Part shown: positions 7,833 to 16,343 of the stretch, piece by piece
Layout: each line of letters begins with the position of its first letter
Position numbering within the stretch: the first letter of the stretch is position 1
Source: DASUAS01 sp963720765
GTDB taxonomy: Bacteria > Actinomycetota > Acidimicrobiia > IMCC26256 > DASPTH01
Assembly: GCA_963720765.1 (NCBI GenBank)
Contig: CAVRGS010000002.1
Span: 496,001-560,000 of the forward strand
DNA length: 64,000 nucleotides
Reading direction: 5' to 3'
Notes under the pieces: model-generated
The model's input: only the letters and a program-made list of their open reading frames with translations
Told to the model about the DNA's origin: nothing
Database searches by the model: none
Program-made: the position numbers and the translations under genes

Positions 7833-8993
7833 ATGCGAACCCACCGACGCTCGCCCGTCCGTGTTCTGCTCGCGGCGGGCCTGGTGATCGCATCGCTCGT
7901 CGTGGTGGCACCCGGTGCAAGCGCCGCGTCGTCGAAGGCCGACACCGCGTTGCAGAAGGCGCTCGACGCGTTCGTCAAGCGCCCCGATGGTCCTGCGGGC
8001 ATCTCGGTCGTGGTGCAGCGCGCTGCCGACCCGGTGCAGTTCACCGCCGGGTACGGCGACGTCGCCATGAAGACGCCGTTCGGTCTGACCGACGCCATGC
8101 GGCTCGCGAGCGTGGCCAAGGCGTTCAGCGGCGCGGCGGCGATGTCGGCCGTGGCCGACGGCAAGCTGACCGTCGACTCGACCGTCGGTGAGATCCTGCC
8201 CCAGCAGTCGGCGACGTGGGCCGACGTCACGCTGGCGCAGCTCTTGCAGCACACGAGCGGCATCCCCGACTTCAGCAAGAGCCCCGAGTTCCAGGCGGCG
8301 GTCGGCGCCTCGCTCGAGACCCCGCCGCCACCCGAGCAGCTCCCCACCTACGTCGCCAACGATCCGTTGTTGTTCCCGTCCGGCAGCAAGTACGCGTATT
8401 CGAACACCGACAACATCCTGGTCGGGCTCATGGTGGCGGCGGTCGACGGCACCTCGTACGAGCAATCGCTCGAGGCGCGGGTCGACACGCCGTTCGGTCT
8501 CACCGACACCAGCCTGCCCGGCGGGGTCGCGATGCCGACGCCGTTCACCCACGGGTACCAGCCCGACCCCCCGAACGCCGATGAGGACGTCAGCGAGGTC
8601 ATCGCCGCCGGGTGGTCGTGGGCGTCTGGCGGGGTCGTCTCCACCCCTCAGGACGCGAACCTGTTCGTGCGTGGCTACGCGTCGGGCAAGGAGACCGACG
8701 CGGCGACGAAGAAGGCGCAGTTCACGTTCCGTCCCGGCAGGTCGGAGCCGACCGGCCCGGGCACGAACTCGGCCGGCCTCGGCATCTTCCGCTACCAGAC
8801 CTCGTGCGGGACCGTGTACGGACACACCGGCAACACACCGGGTTACACCCAGTTCATCGCGGCCACGAGCGACGGGACGCGCTCCACGGTGGTGTCGATC
8901 AACGGTCAGATCACCCCGGACCGCAACCCGAAGATCTTCCCGGCCCTGCGCAAGATCTACGGTCTGGCGGTGTGCTCGGCCCTGAAGGGCTGA
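7833..8993 (+). CDS. Secreted serine hydrolase, class C beta-lactamase family
   Basis: The protein has 386 residues. The N-terminus has an Arg-rich start, a hydrophobic core and an ASAASS cleavage region near 29-33, so it is exported. The beta-lactamase/penicillin-binding fold (PF00144) is supported by S93-V-A-K96, the YSN motif in KYAYSNTDN near 190, and HTG in YGHTGNTPGY near 332, which takes the place of KTG. Such proteins are D-alanyl-D-alanine peptidases, esterases or lactamases; this one could act on cell-wall peptides or small esters. Start and promoter are fixed by TAGGGT-N6-ATG. It is followed 15 bases later by an unknown gene that may be co-transcribed. Confidence 0.9.
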   Translation: MRTHRRSPVRVLLAAGLVIASLVVVAPGASAASSKADTALQKALDAFVKRPDGPAGISVVVQRAADPVQFTAGYGDVAMKTPFGLTDAMRLASVAKAFSGAAAMSAVADGKLTVDSTVGEILPQQSATWADVTLAQLLQHTSGIPDFSKSPEFQAAVGASLETPPPPEQLPTYVANDPLLFPSGSKYAYSNTDNILVGLMVAAVDGTSYEQSLEARVDTPFGLTDTSLPGGVAMPTPFTHGYQPDPPNADEDVSEVIAAGWSWASGGVVSTPQDANLFVRGYASGKETDAATKKAQFTFRPGRSEPTGPGTNSAGLGIFRYQTSCGTVYGHTGNTPGYTQFIAATSDGTRSTVVSINGQITPDRNPKIFPALRKIYGLAVCSALKG

Positions 8994-9008
8994 CGAGGAG
9001 GGGGCGAC

Positions 9009-9647
9009 GTGGAAGACCGTGAGAGCCCGGTGCTCTACCTGGAGATGACGGAGGCGACTCCGGAGGAGTACGCCGAGACACGCGTGGCCGAGGTGAGCGC
9101 GCTGGCCGGCGTCGAGCGTGCGACGTGGTGGCGCAACGTGTACCGGGATCGTCCCGACCTGCCGCGCGAGCTTCCCGAGTTCGACACCCTCGGTGTGTAC
9201 GAGTGCGCGCCGTCGTTCGTCGCGCCCCCTGCTCCCGAGGGTGTGACCGGACACCACTTCCTGCGTACCCCGCGACCCGGCCAGGGCCGCCTCACCGGCA
9301 AGCCGACGGTGTCGCTCTCGCTGGTGCTCATCAGCCCGACGACCCCGGCCGAGGCGCAGGCGCTCCGCGACTGGGGCGACTTCGTGCATCTCAACTACAT
9401 CGTCGAGGCTGGCATCCCCGGCTTCACGATGATCACGCCCTACGAGAACGCCACCGGTGGCGACCCTCGCTACCTGCACTTCTACGAGTTCGACGACCCC
9501 GAGGCCGAGATCACGTTCAAGCGGATGCGGCCGTTGGTGGAAGCGCGCATCGGCGCATGGGGAACGCCCGAATGCCAGGCGTGGGCCGTGCACCCGGCGC
9601 TGCGGATCATGTATGTGAACTCGTTCTCTCTCGCCGGCGAATCCTGA
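9009..9647 (+). CDS. Conserved hypothetical protein, probable dimeric alpha/beta-barrel fold
   Basis: The protein has 212 residues from GTG 9009, preceded by a GAGGAGGGGG ribosome site. I cannot name the family. The layout looks like two repeats of a ferredoxin-like fold, as in EthD/Dabb proteins. The first half has LYLEMTEATPEEY and an ERATWWRNVY segment. The second half has a DWGDFVHLNYIVEAG stretch and YLHFYEFDDPEAE. Aromatic residues and Arg are abundant. The same orientation and short gaps suggest co-transcription with the serine hydrolase upstream and the chloride channel downstream. Confidence 0.7.
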   Translation: MEDRESPVLYLEMTEATPEEYAETRVAEVSALAGVERATWWRNVYRDRPDLPRELPEFDTLGVYECAPSFVAPPAPEGVTGHHFLRTPRPGQGRLTGKPTVSLSLVLISPTTPAEAQALRDWGDFVHLNYIVEAGIPGFTMITPYENATGGDPRYLHFYEFDDPEAEITFKRMRPLVEARIGAWGTPECQAWAVHPALRIMYVNSFSLAGES

Positions 9648-9674
9648 CGCCGGACACCGAGGAGACGAGATCCG

Positions 9675-11044
9675 ATGACCGATCCGACTCCGTCGTCCGA
9701 CGTGCCGGACGCGCCCGCGCCGCGCCCGCGCCGCTCGATCCCGAGGCGATGCTGCGCAGTCGCGGCTTCGTGGTGCTGCTCGTCTTCGCGGCAGTGATCG
9801 GTCTCTTCGTGTCACTGGCGTCGTGGGGCTTCCTCGAGCTCATCCACCAGGTGCAGCTGGGGTTGTACAGCGACCTGCCCGACGCACTCGGTTACTCCAC
9901 CATCCCCGACTGGTGGCCGATCCCGATCCTCGTGCTCGCGGGCATCCCGGTGGCGCTCGCCATCGTGAAGCTGCCGGGCCAGGGTGGGCACGTCCCTGCG
10001 CACGGACTGCAGGTCGGCAGCACGCAGCCCGACGAGGTGCCGGGTGTCGCCCTGGCCGCGTTCGCCACCCTCGGCCTCGGTCTCGTGCTCGGCCCCGAGG
10101 CACCACTCATCGCCATCGGGGGAGGGCTGGCCGTCTTCGCGGTGAAGCTCGCGAAGCGCGACGCGCCTCCACAGCTGCTGCTCGTGCTCGCAGCGGCCGG
10201 CAGCTTCGCCGCCATCTCGGTGATCTTCGGGTCCCCGATCGTCGCCGCAGTGCTCGTGATCGAAGCCAGCGGGCTCGGAGGCGCGACGCTGCCGCTCATC
10301 CTCGTGCCGGGGTTGATCGCAGCCGGCGTCGGTTCGCTGGTGTTCATCGGGATCTCCAACTGGACCGCGCTCAGCACGAGCGCGTATTCGCTCCAGCCGC
10401 TCCAGCTCCCGCACTTCGCGCATCCCACCTGGGGAGAGATCGGGTGGACGCTCGCTCTCGGTGTCGCCGGCGCACTGGTCACCTTCGTGATCCGCCAGCT
10501 CGGCCTCAAGGGCGTCGCGCTCGTGCAGCGCAATCACTGGCTCTGGATCCCGGCCGCGGGGCTCGTGGTCGGGCTCCTCGCGTTGCTGTTCGCGTCGACG
10601 ACGACCCACGGCGTCGAGGAGGTGATCTTCTCCGGTCAGGACCAGCTCCCGGGGCTCGTCGACAACCCCGGCGCGTGGACCATCGGCGCACTGCTCTTCC
10701 TCATGCTGTGCAAAGGGCTGGCGTGGAGCGCGTGCCTCGGCAGCTTCCGCGGCGGCCCGACGTTCCCGGCGATCTTCCTCGGAGCCGCCGGTGGCATCGC
10801 CGCGTCACACCTCCCCGGGATGTCGCTCACGCCGGCCGTCGCCGTCGGGATGGGCGTGATGGTGGTGTCGTTCCTGAAGCTGCCGCTCTCCGCCGTGATC
10901 ATCGCCACCTCGCTGACCGTGAGCGCCGGACTCGCTGCCGGCCCGCTGATCATCGTCGGGGTGGTCGTCGCGTACCTGGTGACCCTCGCGCTCGAGGGAC
11001 GCCTCGGCACCGGGGGCCCGGGTACGGTCCCGGCTACGGGCTGA
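9675..11044 (+). CDS. ClC-type voltage-gated chloride channel/antiporter (apparent N-terminal frameshift)
   Basis: The channel frame is continuous from ATG 9749 (431 residues) with about ten to twelve membrane helices. ClC landmarks are the Gly-rich GQGGHVP, the gating-glutamate motif GPEAP near residue 114 (usually GREGP) and GGPTFPAIFLG, which takes the place of GxFxP. Keeping the gating Glu points to a proton/anion antiporter or gated channel. The only good ribosome site (GGAGACGAG) serves ATG 9675, whose frame yields MTDPTPSSDVPDAPAPR and then runs into stop after 40 codons. One base change in the GC repeat near 9710-9735 would join it to the channel frame. The true N-terminus is probably 9675, with 9749 as the fallback start. 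Confidence 0.85.
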
Positions 11045-11549
11045 CGACCTCGATCACCGATCCGCTGAGGTCGATGCTCGCGTTGTCCTCCGCGTAGCGA
11101 CGACCCTGCACGTTGAGCAACCGGACCGACGGGGCGCCGCGGATCGGGAACGGCCCCCAGTGCCAGGTGCCCTGGTGGAGCACGACCGTCTCCCCGGGTT
11201 CGAGGACGAAGGCGCGGATGGTGTGGAGGTCGGCCGGGTCCGAGAAGGTGCGGTCGGCGGGCGCCACGGCGACGACCGCCGCGGCGTCGAGCGGCGTGAG
11301 CACCTGGGTGTGTGTTTCGTGCCGGTACATCACGGCGCAGCGAAGGCCGTGAGCGGTTGCGTCGACCTCGTCGACGGTGTGCTCGATGGTGTTGAGGTGC
11401 GCGTCGTCCCACGCGAAGTGCAGCGTGTGCTCACCGTCGCTCGGGTCGACGTCGGGACGTGGCAGCCACCCGAACGGCGCCCACGCCGACGCAGTGACTG
11501 CGTCGGCGTCGACGACGTGGACAGGTCCCTCGACGGGCTCGTCGATCAC
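11034..11549 (-). CDS. Ureidoglycolate lyase-like protein
   Basis: The protein has 171 residues from GTG 11549, with AGAGGA a few bases upstream. It resembles ureidoglycolate lyase (PF04115, a cupin-like fold), which splits ureidoglycolate into glyoxylate and urea in allantoin breakdown. Supporting segments are the N-terminal FGWLPRPD, CAVMYRHETHTQVLTPLD mid-protein (the typical ERHP...Q.F.PLD region) and the late HQGTWHWGPFP. No other allantoin genes lie nearby, so the substrate may differ. It converges on the chloride channel with an 11-base overlap and is divergent from a small cupin gene. Confidence 0.7.
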   Translation of the reverse strand: MIDEPVEGPVHVVDADAVTASAWAPFGWLPRPDVDPSDGEHTLHFAWDDAHLNTIEHTVDEVDATAHGLRCAVMYRHETHTQVLTPLDAAAVVAVAPADRTFSDPADLHTIRAFVLEPGETVVLHQGTWHWGPFPIRGAPSVRLLNVQGRRYAEDNASIDLSGSVIEVVSP

Positions 11550-11559
11550 GGCGTTCCTC

Positions 11560-11565
11560 TACGCT
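11560..11565 (+). promoter_or_regulatory. -10 element TACGCT for leaderless cupin gene
   Basis: TACGCT is followed by 7 bases and then ATG 11573, inside the 23-base gap between two divergent start codons. Confidence 0.4.
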
Positions 11566-11572
11566 GGGCGAC

Positions 11573-11956
11573 ATGGACGTGCGCTCGATCGAAGAAGTGG
11601 CGCCGGTCGTCGAGCACAACGGGACGGTACCCGTCTGGTGGCTCGTGTCGCCGCGTGAGATGCAGGAGATCACCGCCGGGGGACACCTCGAGCTGGTGAG
11701 CGAGTTCGAGGTGTCGGGCGGTGGCTACGTGGACCCGCACTCGCATCCCACCCACGAGTTCTATTACGTCACCGCGGGCCGGGGTCTGATGACGATCGGC
11801 GACGAGACGCGCGAGATCGCGCAGGGCGACCTCGTGCACATCCCGCCCGACGCGGTGCACAGCCTGCGGCCGGTCTCCGATCACGCGCCCATCCACTGCT
11901 TCTGCTTCGCGGTTGCGGTCGCGGGCGCGGACGAGATCGACTACACGACGCACTGA
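11573..11956 (+). CDS. Small cupin-domain protein
   Basis: The protein is a single cupin barrel of 127 residues. The first metal-binding motif is HSHPTHEFYYV with Gly-rich flanks, followed by GRGLMTIGDE and GDLVHIPPDAVHSLRP, which carries the second-motif His. This is the cupin_2 (PF07883) layout of small metal-binding isomerases, dioxygenases or sugar-binding proteins. The start is supported by TACGCT-N7-ATG. It stands back to back with the ureidoglycolate-lyase-like gene, itself cupin-like, so the two may share control. The ligand is unknown. Confidence 0.8.
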   Translation: MDVRSIEEVAPVVEHNGTVPVWWLVSPREMQEITAGGHLELVSEFEVSGGGYVDPHSHPTHEFYYVTAGRGLMTIGDETREIAQGDLVHIPPDAVHSLRPVSDHAPIHCFCFAVAVAGADEIDYTTH

Positions 11957-11969
11957 CGGGGCTGCGCGC

Positions 11970-12578
11970 TCAGGCGCCTTCGACGAGCGACGGGTCGAGG
12001 CCGAACTGCTCGACCGTCGTTCCGCCGGCACGGAGCACGGTGAAGAGCGCGTCTTCCTTTGCGGCACGCGCCCGTCCCGCTGCCAGCACCGCGTCGAGCT
12101 CGGCGCCCGGTACCACGACGACGCCGTCGACATCGGCCACGATCCAGTCGCCCGGCTCCACCGCCACTTCGCCGACGGTCACGGGACGGTCGATCGCACC
12201 CGGTCGTGTCTTCGACGCACCAGTGAGCGCGAGCCCGGTGGAGAACACCGGGAACCCGTGCGCGGCGAGCGCATCGCAGTCGCGCACGCAGGCGTCGATC
12301 ACGAGGCCGGTGATGCCGCGCGCTTCCGCGCCGGTGGTGAGCACCTCGCCCCAGTAGCCGAACTCGCGCTCGCTGCCCATGTCGGCGACGAGCACTGACC
12401 CCGCGGGCGCGCGCGTGACCGCGACGTGAATGGCGAGGTTGTCGCCCGGGCTGCAGCGCACGGGGTACGCACGACCGGCGACCCGTGCGCCGGGCCACGC
12501 GGCCTTCAGGCGTGGGTGCATGCGCCGCGCGCCCGATTCGCCGAGCGTGGCGGCGCCCAGCACGAGCGCGTCGGACAT
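11970..12578 (-). CDS. RraA family protein (HMG/CHA aldolase-like)
   Basis: The protein has 202 residues from ATG 12578; a TTG at 12596 would add six residues. No clear ribosome site is seen for either. It matches the RraA/dimethylmenaquinone-methyltransferase-like fold (PF03737), which includes 4-hydroxy-4-methyl-2-oxoglutarate and 4-carboxy-4-hydroxy-2-oxoadipate aldolases and RNase E inhibitors. Key segments are GDNLAIHVA, the GYWGEVLTTGAEARGITGLV region with the Gly and acidic metal-site residues, ACVRDCDAL, and GDWIVADVDGVVVVP. The conserved GxxxD metal motif favours an aldolase over an RNase inhibitor. Confidence 0.8.
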   Translation of the reverse strand: MSDALVLGAATLGESGARRMHPRLKAAWPGARVAGRAYPVRCSPGDNLAIHVAVTRAPAGSVLVADMGSEREFGYWGEVLTTGAEARGITGLVIDACVRDCDALAAHGFPVFSTGLALTGASKTRPGAIDRPVTVGEVAVEPGDWIVADVDGVVVVPGAELDAVLAAGRARAAKEDALFTVLRAGGTTVEQFGLDPSLVEGA

Positions 12579-12603
12579 CGGCCCGTCGTCAGTCAAAGGA
12601 GGG

Positions 12604-13162
12604 TCAGCCGACCTTGCGCAGCGTGTTGCTGTCGGTGTGCGCGAACGCCTCGGGGAACTCGTCCATCTTCAGCATCGTCTTCTCGGCGTACGTCCAACTG
12701 CCGTCGTCGTTGACGGTGATGGTGACGTCGTAGCTGAGGGTCGACGCGTGCTGCGAGAGGTACTTGTTCTCGCCGATGGAGTAATTCGGGTCGCCCGGGC
12801 GTGCCGCGAGGGTGAACGAGGTGGCGTCCGCGGCGGCGGTACCGCCGGCGAGGACGGTGATGCCGCGGGGCACCACGAAGCCGCGCATGACCTCGCCGGT
12901 CGCGCCGTCCCACAGCCAGTAACCGACCTCGGTGTGGAAGGGGTTGTCTTCGTCGCCACGCCACATCGCCGACTTGTAGTCGAGGCCGTAGAGGTGCTGG
13001 TTGCCCGTTGTCGACGGGACCGAACGGCTTCATGGTCACCTTCTCCAGGTAGGGCGTCTGGAGCACCTCACCCTTCGAGTGGGAGAACGCGGCATCGAGT
13101 CCACCCTTGTCGGATTCCCATTCCCCGATCAGTCCCTCGAGCGGGCCCCATTCACCGGACAT
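12604..13162 (-). pseudogene. Nitrobindin/DUF1794-type heme-binding beta-barrel protein, frameshifted
   Basis: An excellent ribosome site (GGAGGA, 8 bases) precedes ATG 13162. The first frame encodes MSGEWGPLEGLIGEWESD, the typical start of the FABP-like beta-barrel family, as far as MKPFGPVDNGQ. The rest of the fold (QHLYGLDYKSAMW, HTEVGYWLWDG, a late SYDVTITVNDDG) continues in another frame and ends at 12604. Removing one C near 13005 (CAACCAGCAC) joins both halves into about 185 residues, the normal length. Family members bind heme b and are linked to nitric-oxide or peroxynitrite chemistry. Whether this is a real mutation or a sequence error cannot be told here. TAGGAT on the minus strand at 13215-13220 is a possible -10. 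Confidence 0.75.
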
Positions 13163-13681
13163 GCGTGCAGTTCCTCCAGGATCGGCGCCGCGACCGGCCG
13201 CGGCGTGCGTCGGCATCCTACCGAGCACTCCGGTCGTACCGATCACGAGTGTGCGAACAGGCGCGCTCCGGGACATGACCGGGATTGGCCACGCCACGGC
13301 CGGGAACAGAGGGAACCGCAACCACCCGCGGGCACGAAACCAGGAGGACACCACGGCAGTCTCCCGAACGCTTCACCGGGACGCGCCCGTCGGGACGCGC
13401 CGTACCCGTGTTCCTCATCCCGCCCGTGTGCCGCCCGCGTGCCGCTCGGCATCGACTCGTTGATGCGTGACGGTGCCGGTCTCCGCTTCTGGTCGGCCTG
13501 CTGACGATGATCGTCGTCGGCAAGTACGCATGAATTGCCAGTTGCCCGAGCCGGCCAACGCGCTCGGCGTTCCGACACCCCGACTCGGGCTGCTACGTCG
13601 CCGCGATCGGTGTCGTGCCCATGACGGTCGCCTCCCGGCGCACCGAGCCCGTCGAAGTCGCGTCGACGCCGCCTCCGGACG
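13163..13681. other. 519-base stretch without a recognisable gene
   Basis: Open frames exist on both strands, but all are Arg/Ser/Pro-rich, lack motifs and look like GC-driven shadows. The left edge holds the probable promoter of the nitrobindin-like gene. A short frame ending at 13533 encodes a hydrophobic run (LLVGLLTMIVVGKYA) but follows an in-frame stop and has no start. I see no RNA gene, repeat or terminator. It may be a degraded gene. Confidence 0.5.
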
Positions 13682-14233
13682 TCAGGCAGCCCGCGACGAC
13701 GCGAACACCTGGACGATCTCCTGGCAGAACGCCGGGAGATCGTCGGGCTTGCGGCTGCTGACGAGCGAACCGTCCACCTGCACCTCCGAGTCGACCCAGG
13801 TGGCTCCGGCGTTGTGGAGGTCGGTCTTCAGACTCGGCCACGACGTGAGCACACGACCGTCGAGCACGCCAGCGTCGGCGAGGATCCACGGCCCGTGGCA
13901 GATCACGCCCACGGGTTTGTGGGCCTCGAAGCACCGGCGCACGAACCGCACCGCGTGGTGGTCGGTGCGCAGCTCATCGGCGTTGGCGACACCACCCGGG
14001 AGCACGAGGGCGTCGTAGTCGTCGGCGTCGGCGTCGGCGGTCAGCACGTCGACGTGCGCGGTGTCGGCGCGGTCGAGGTGCTCGAAGCACTGCACCTCGC
14101 CGTCCTCGGGTGCGATGAGCACGGGAGTTCCTCCTGCGCGCCGAACGGCCTCCCACGGTTCGCTGAGCTCGCGTTGCTCCACGCCTTCGTTGGCAACCAG
14201 GAACGCGACGCGTGCACCAGTGAGCTCGTTCAC
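13682..14233 (-). CDS. DJ-1/PfpI family (type 1 glutamine amidotransferase-like) protein
   Basis: The protein has 183 residues from GTG 14233, chosen because GAGGAGA lies 7 bases upstream; in-frame codons reaching 14266 are upstream of that site. It is a DJ-1/PfpI domain: VAFLVANEGVEQREL at the N-terminus provides the acidic residue (Glu), VLPGGVANADEL forms the oxyanion turn, and VICHGPW carries the nucleophile Cys and following His. Relatives are glyoxalase III/deglycase or stress proteins of the cytoplasm. It stands alone with no obvious operon partner. Confidence 0.85.
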   Translation of the reverse strand: MNELTGARVAFLVANEGVEQRELSEPWEAVRRAGGTPVLIAPEDGEVQCFEHLDRADTAHVDVLTADADADDYDALVLPGGVANADELRTDHHAVRFVRRCFEAHKPVGVICHGPWILADAGVLDGRVLTSWPSLKTDLHNAGATWVDSEVQVDGSLVSSRKPDDLPAFCQEIVQVFASSRAA

Positions 14234-14357
14234 GGCAGATCTCCTCGGCATCGGTGTGCGGACCAATTCCGCCTACCCGGGGCTCCTCGTGCGGAAACCG
14301 ATGCGCTCTCCGAGCGTCGACGGTTTCGTCGCTCCTGTCGTCGGGCACCACGTGCAC

Positions 14358-14501
14358 ATGGCTTTTGTACTGTGGCTCATCGCTGTGATCCTCGTGATCG
14401 CAGGAATCGTCTCGCTGCTCCGCGGCGCGGTGCTCGCGGGCATCGTGTTGATCGTCGTCGGACTGCTGGTAGGTCCGGGCGGCGTGAGCGTCTTCACCTG
14501 A
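14358..14501 (+). CDS. Small hydrophobic membrane protein
   Basis: The protein has 47 residues from ATG 14358, with two predicted membrane helices (LWLIAVILVIAGIV and AGIVLIVVGLLV) joined by a short basic loop (LLRG) and a GPGGVSVF tail. No catalytic residues are present and I do not recognise a named family. Similar one- or two-helix peptides with Gly-Pro-Gly-Gly tails are common in actinobacteria. Its 3' end overlaps the convergent AraC gene by 8 bases. Hydrophobicity and a consistent frame are the only support. Confidence 0.5.
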   Translation: MAFVLWLIAVILVIAGIVSLLRGAVLAGIVLIVVGLLVGPGGVSVFT

Positions 14502-15345
14502 CGTCGACGTCAGGCACCTCGCGCATGGCGGCGTCACGGATGCGACGGCGGTAGTCGACGGGGCGTTCGCCGGTCAGTCGGCGGAAGGCTCGATCGAATC
14601 CGCTGAGGCTGTCGAAGCCGACGGAGGTGGCGGCGTCGAGGATCGAGCGGTCGTGTTCGGCGATCACCGCCATGGCGTGGAGCACGCGGCTGGTGGTTCG
14701 GTACTCGCTCCAGCTGATGCCAGTGACGGCACGGAACGTGCGTCGCAGCGAGCGCTCCGAGATTCCGACGGCCGCGCAGACGGACCGTTCGTCGACCTCG
14801 TCAAGATGCTCCTGGGTGTGGCGCATCACCGCCGCCACGACCGGCACCGTGCTCGTAGGCAGGCGCAGCGGCGCCTCGACGGTGTCGAGCCACTCCGCGG
14901 TGAGGAGGGCGAGCGCATCGAAGAAAGCGTCTGCAGTGCGGTCGCTCCGCCGTCGGTCGATCCGCCAACGCGCCGCGTACACGATCATCTCGCGTACCGG
15001 GGCCGCAGCCGAGAGCACCCGCACGCGCTCGTCGTGTCCGTGCACCATCGACGGCTCGAAGAACACCGCCACCGTACGGACCTTGCGCAAGGTCGTCTGG
15101 TGCGGGAGACCGGCGGGGATCCATGCCGCCTGCTGGGGCGGGAGCAGATGGTGCGAGCCATCGGTCTCGACCTCGGCCACGCCCTCGAACGCGTAGAGCA
15201 GCTGGTGCAGGTCGTGGGTGTGCCACGCCGCGACCAGGTCGTCGGCATCCTCGGGCCACGCACCGGCTCGCACGGGGGACCCGGCGCGCATCGCCACCGC
15301 GACCGGTGCGGTCTCGTCGTTGGCCGGTGCGGCGGCGACCCCCAC
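14494..15345 (-). CDS. AraC family transcriptional regulator with cupin sensor domain
   Basis: The protein has 283 residues from GTG 15345; ATG 15291 is an alternative. I prefer 15345 because TACAGT lies 7 bases upstream in the leaderless arrangement seen elsewhere. The N-terminal cupin half has WHTHDLHQLLYAFEG and PAGLPHQTTL, the usual ligand-sensing barrel. The C-terminal double helix-turn-helix has ERSLRRTFRAVTGISW and ATSVGFDSLSGFDRAFRRLTGERPVDYRR. It is divergent from a SAM methyltransferase with almost no gap, so it probably controls both genes. A dyad at 15353-15363 sits between them. Confidence 0.88.
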   Translation of the reverse strand: MGVAAAPANDETAPVAVAMRAGSPVRAGAWPEDADDLVAAWHTHDLHQLLYAFEGVAEVETDGSHHLLPPQQAAWIPAGLPHQTTLRKVRTVAVFFEPSMVHGHDERVRVLSAAAPVREMIVYAARWRIDRRRSDRTADAFFDALALLTAEWLDTVEAPLRLPTSTVPVVAAVMRHTQEHLDEVDERSVCAAVGISERSLRRTFRAVTGISWSEYRTTSRVLHAMAVIAEHDRSILDAATSVGFDSLSGFDRAFRRLTGERPVDYRRRIRDAAMREVPDVDVR

Positions 15346-15352
15346 GGCGCGG

Positions 15353-15363
15353 ACTGTAACAGT
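15353..15363. promoter_or_regulatory. Dyad ACTGTAACAGT between AraC and methyltransferase genes
   Basis: This is a perfect 5+1+5 palindrome in the 24-base gap between two divergent starts. It contains the minus-strand -10 (TACAGT) of the AraC gene. It is a candidate autoregulatory site. Confidence 0.35.
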
Positions 15364-15369
15364 GGCCCG

Positions 15370-16134
15370 ATGAGCGACGACCACGACGATCTCGTCCGCG
15401 CATCCTTCGCGCGTCAGGTGGGTCTCTTCTCGGGGCCCGACTCGCCGTTCGTGCGCCGGCCCGCGGGCACGGTGGAGCAGCTCGAGCCGCTCGATGCAGA
15501 CATGCTCGTCCTCGACCTCTGCTGCGGTGCGGCACACGCGGCCGAGGTCGTGGCGCCGCGCGTGCGGCAGGTGGTCGGCGTCGATCTCACCACGAATCTG
15601 CTCGAGCTCGGTGCGGCGCGCGTGGGCGCCGCGGGCATCACCAACGTGCTGCTGCAGGAGGGGAACGCTGAGGCGCTCCCGTTCGTCGCCAAGTCGTTCG
15701 ACCTCGTGTATTGCTTCGCGTCGCTGCACCACGTCGGTGACCCGGCCGCCGCGACGGCGGAGATGGCGCGCGTCGTCGCGCCCGGCGGGCGCATCGTGGT
15801 GCAGGACCTCATCGTTCCTGTTGCCGATGCCCGCGACCGCTTCGACGACGTGCACCGACGGCTCGACCCGTCGCACCGTCGCGGGTTCCTGGAGGCGGAG
15901 CTCGTCGCGTTGCTCACGAACCGCGCGGAGCTCACCGACGCGTCCACGGCCGAATCGCGCTTGCCGATCTCGATCGCGTACACCGAGCAGTCCGACGCCG
16001 ACGGCGCCGAAGCCGCGCTGCGCGCCGAGCTCGACGGCGGGCCCGTCACCGGCCTCGAACCTCGCGACGACGACGGCACGTTGACGGTGTCGTTCTGGAC
16101 GACCACGCTGCACGCGGCTCTCCCGGCGACGTGA
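15370..16134 (+). CDS. Class I SAM-dependent methyltransferase (UbiE-like)
   Basis: The protein has 254 residues from ATG 15370. The Rossmann methyltransferase fold is clear: motif I is VLDLCCGAAHAAE (two Cys in place of the usual GxGxG start, with reduced glycines), then GVDLTTNLLEL, an acidic NAEALPF motif and the PGGRIVVQDL post-motif. The UbiE/COQ5-type central region (FDLVYCFASLHHV) suggests a small-molecule acceptor. No Shine-Dalgarno sequence is visible, consistent with a leaderless message. It pairs divergently with the AraC regulator, which probably senses its substrate or product (inference). Confidence 0.85.
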   Translation: MSDDHDDLVRASFARQVGLFSGPDSPFVRRPAGTVEQLEPLDADMLVLDLCCGAAHAAEVVAPRVRQVVGVDLTTNLLELGAARVGAAGITNVLLQEGNAEALPFVAKSFDLVYCFASLHHVGDPAAATAEMARVVAPGGRIVVQDLIVPVADARDRFDDVHRRLDPSHRRGFLEAELVALLTNRAELTDASTAESRLPISIAYTEQSDADGAEAALRAELDGGPVTGLEPRDDDGTLTVSFWTTTLHAALPAT

Positions 16135-16343
16135 CCACCAGAGCCGGAGGTGGTCGTGGCGGTCGTCGTCGGCCGTTCGACGCCGGTCGCGGGCCAACGC
16201 CGCTCGCCAACGCCGCGCGCCGGGTGGCGCCACCGCGCCCACGCCTGACCGATCGTCGGCGATTTCTGCGAATCTGGTGTCGATCCCGACGGTTCCCGTT
16301 CGTCGTGGGACTGGAAGCACCGACGAACTGCCGAGGAGGCACC

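Noticed and set aside
13218..13578. Overlapping open frames in the gap between nitrobindin-like and PfpI genes
   Set aside because: Arg/Ser/Pro-rich with no ribosome site or recognisable domain on either strand.
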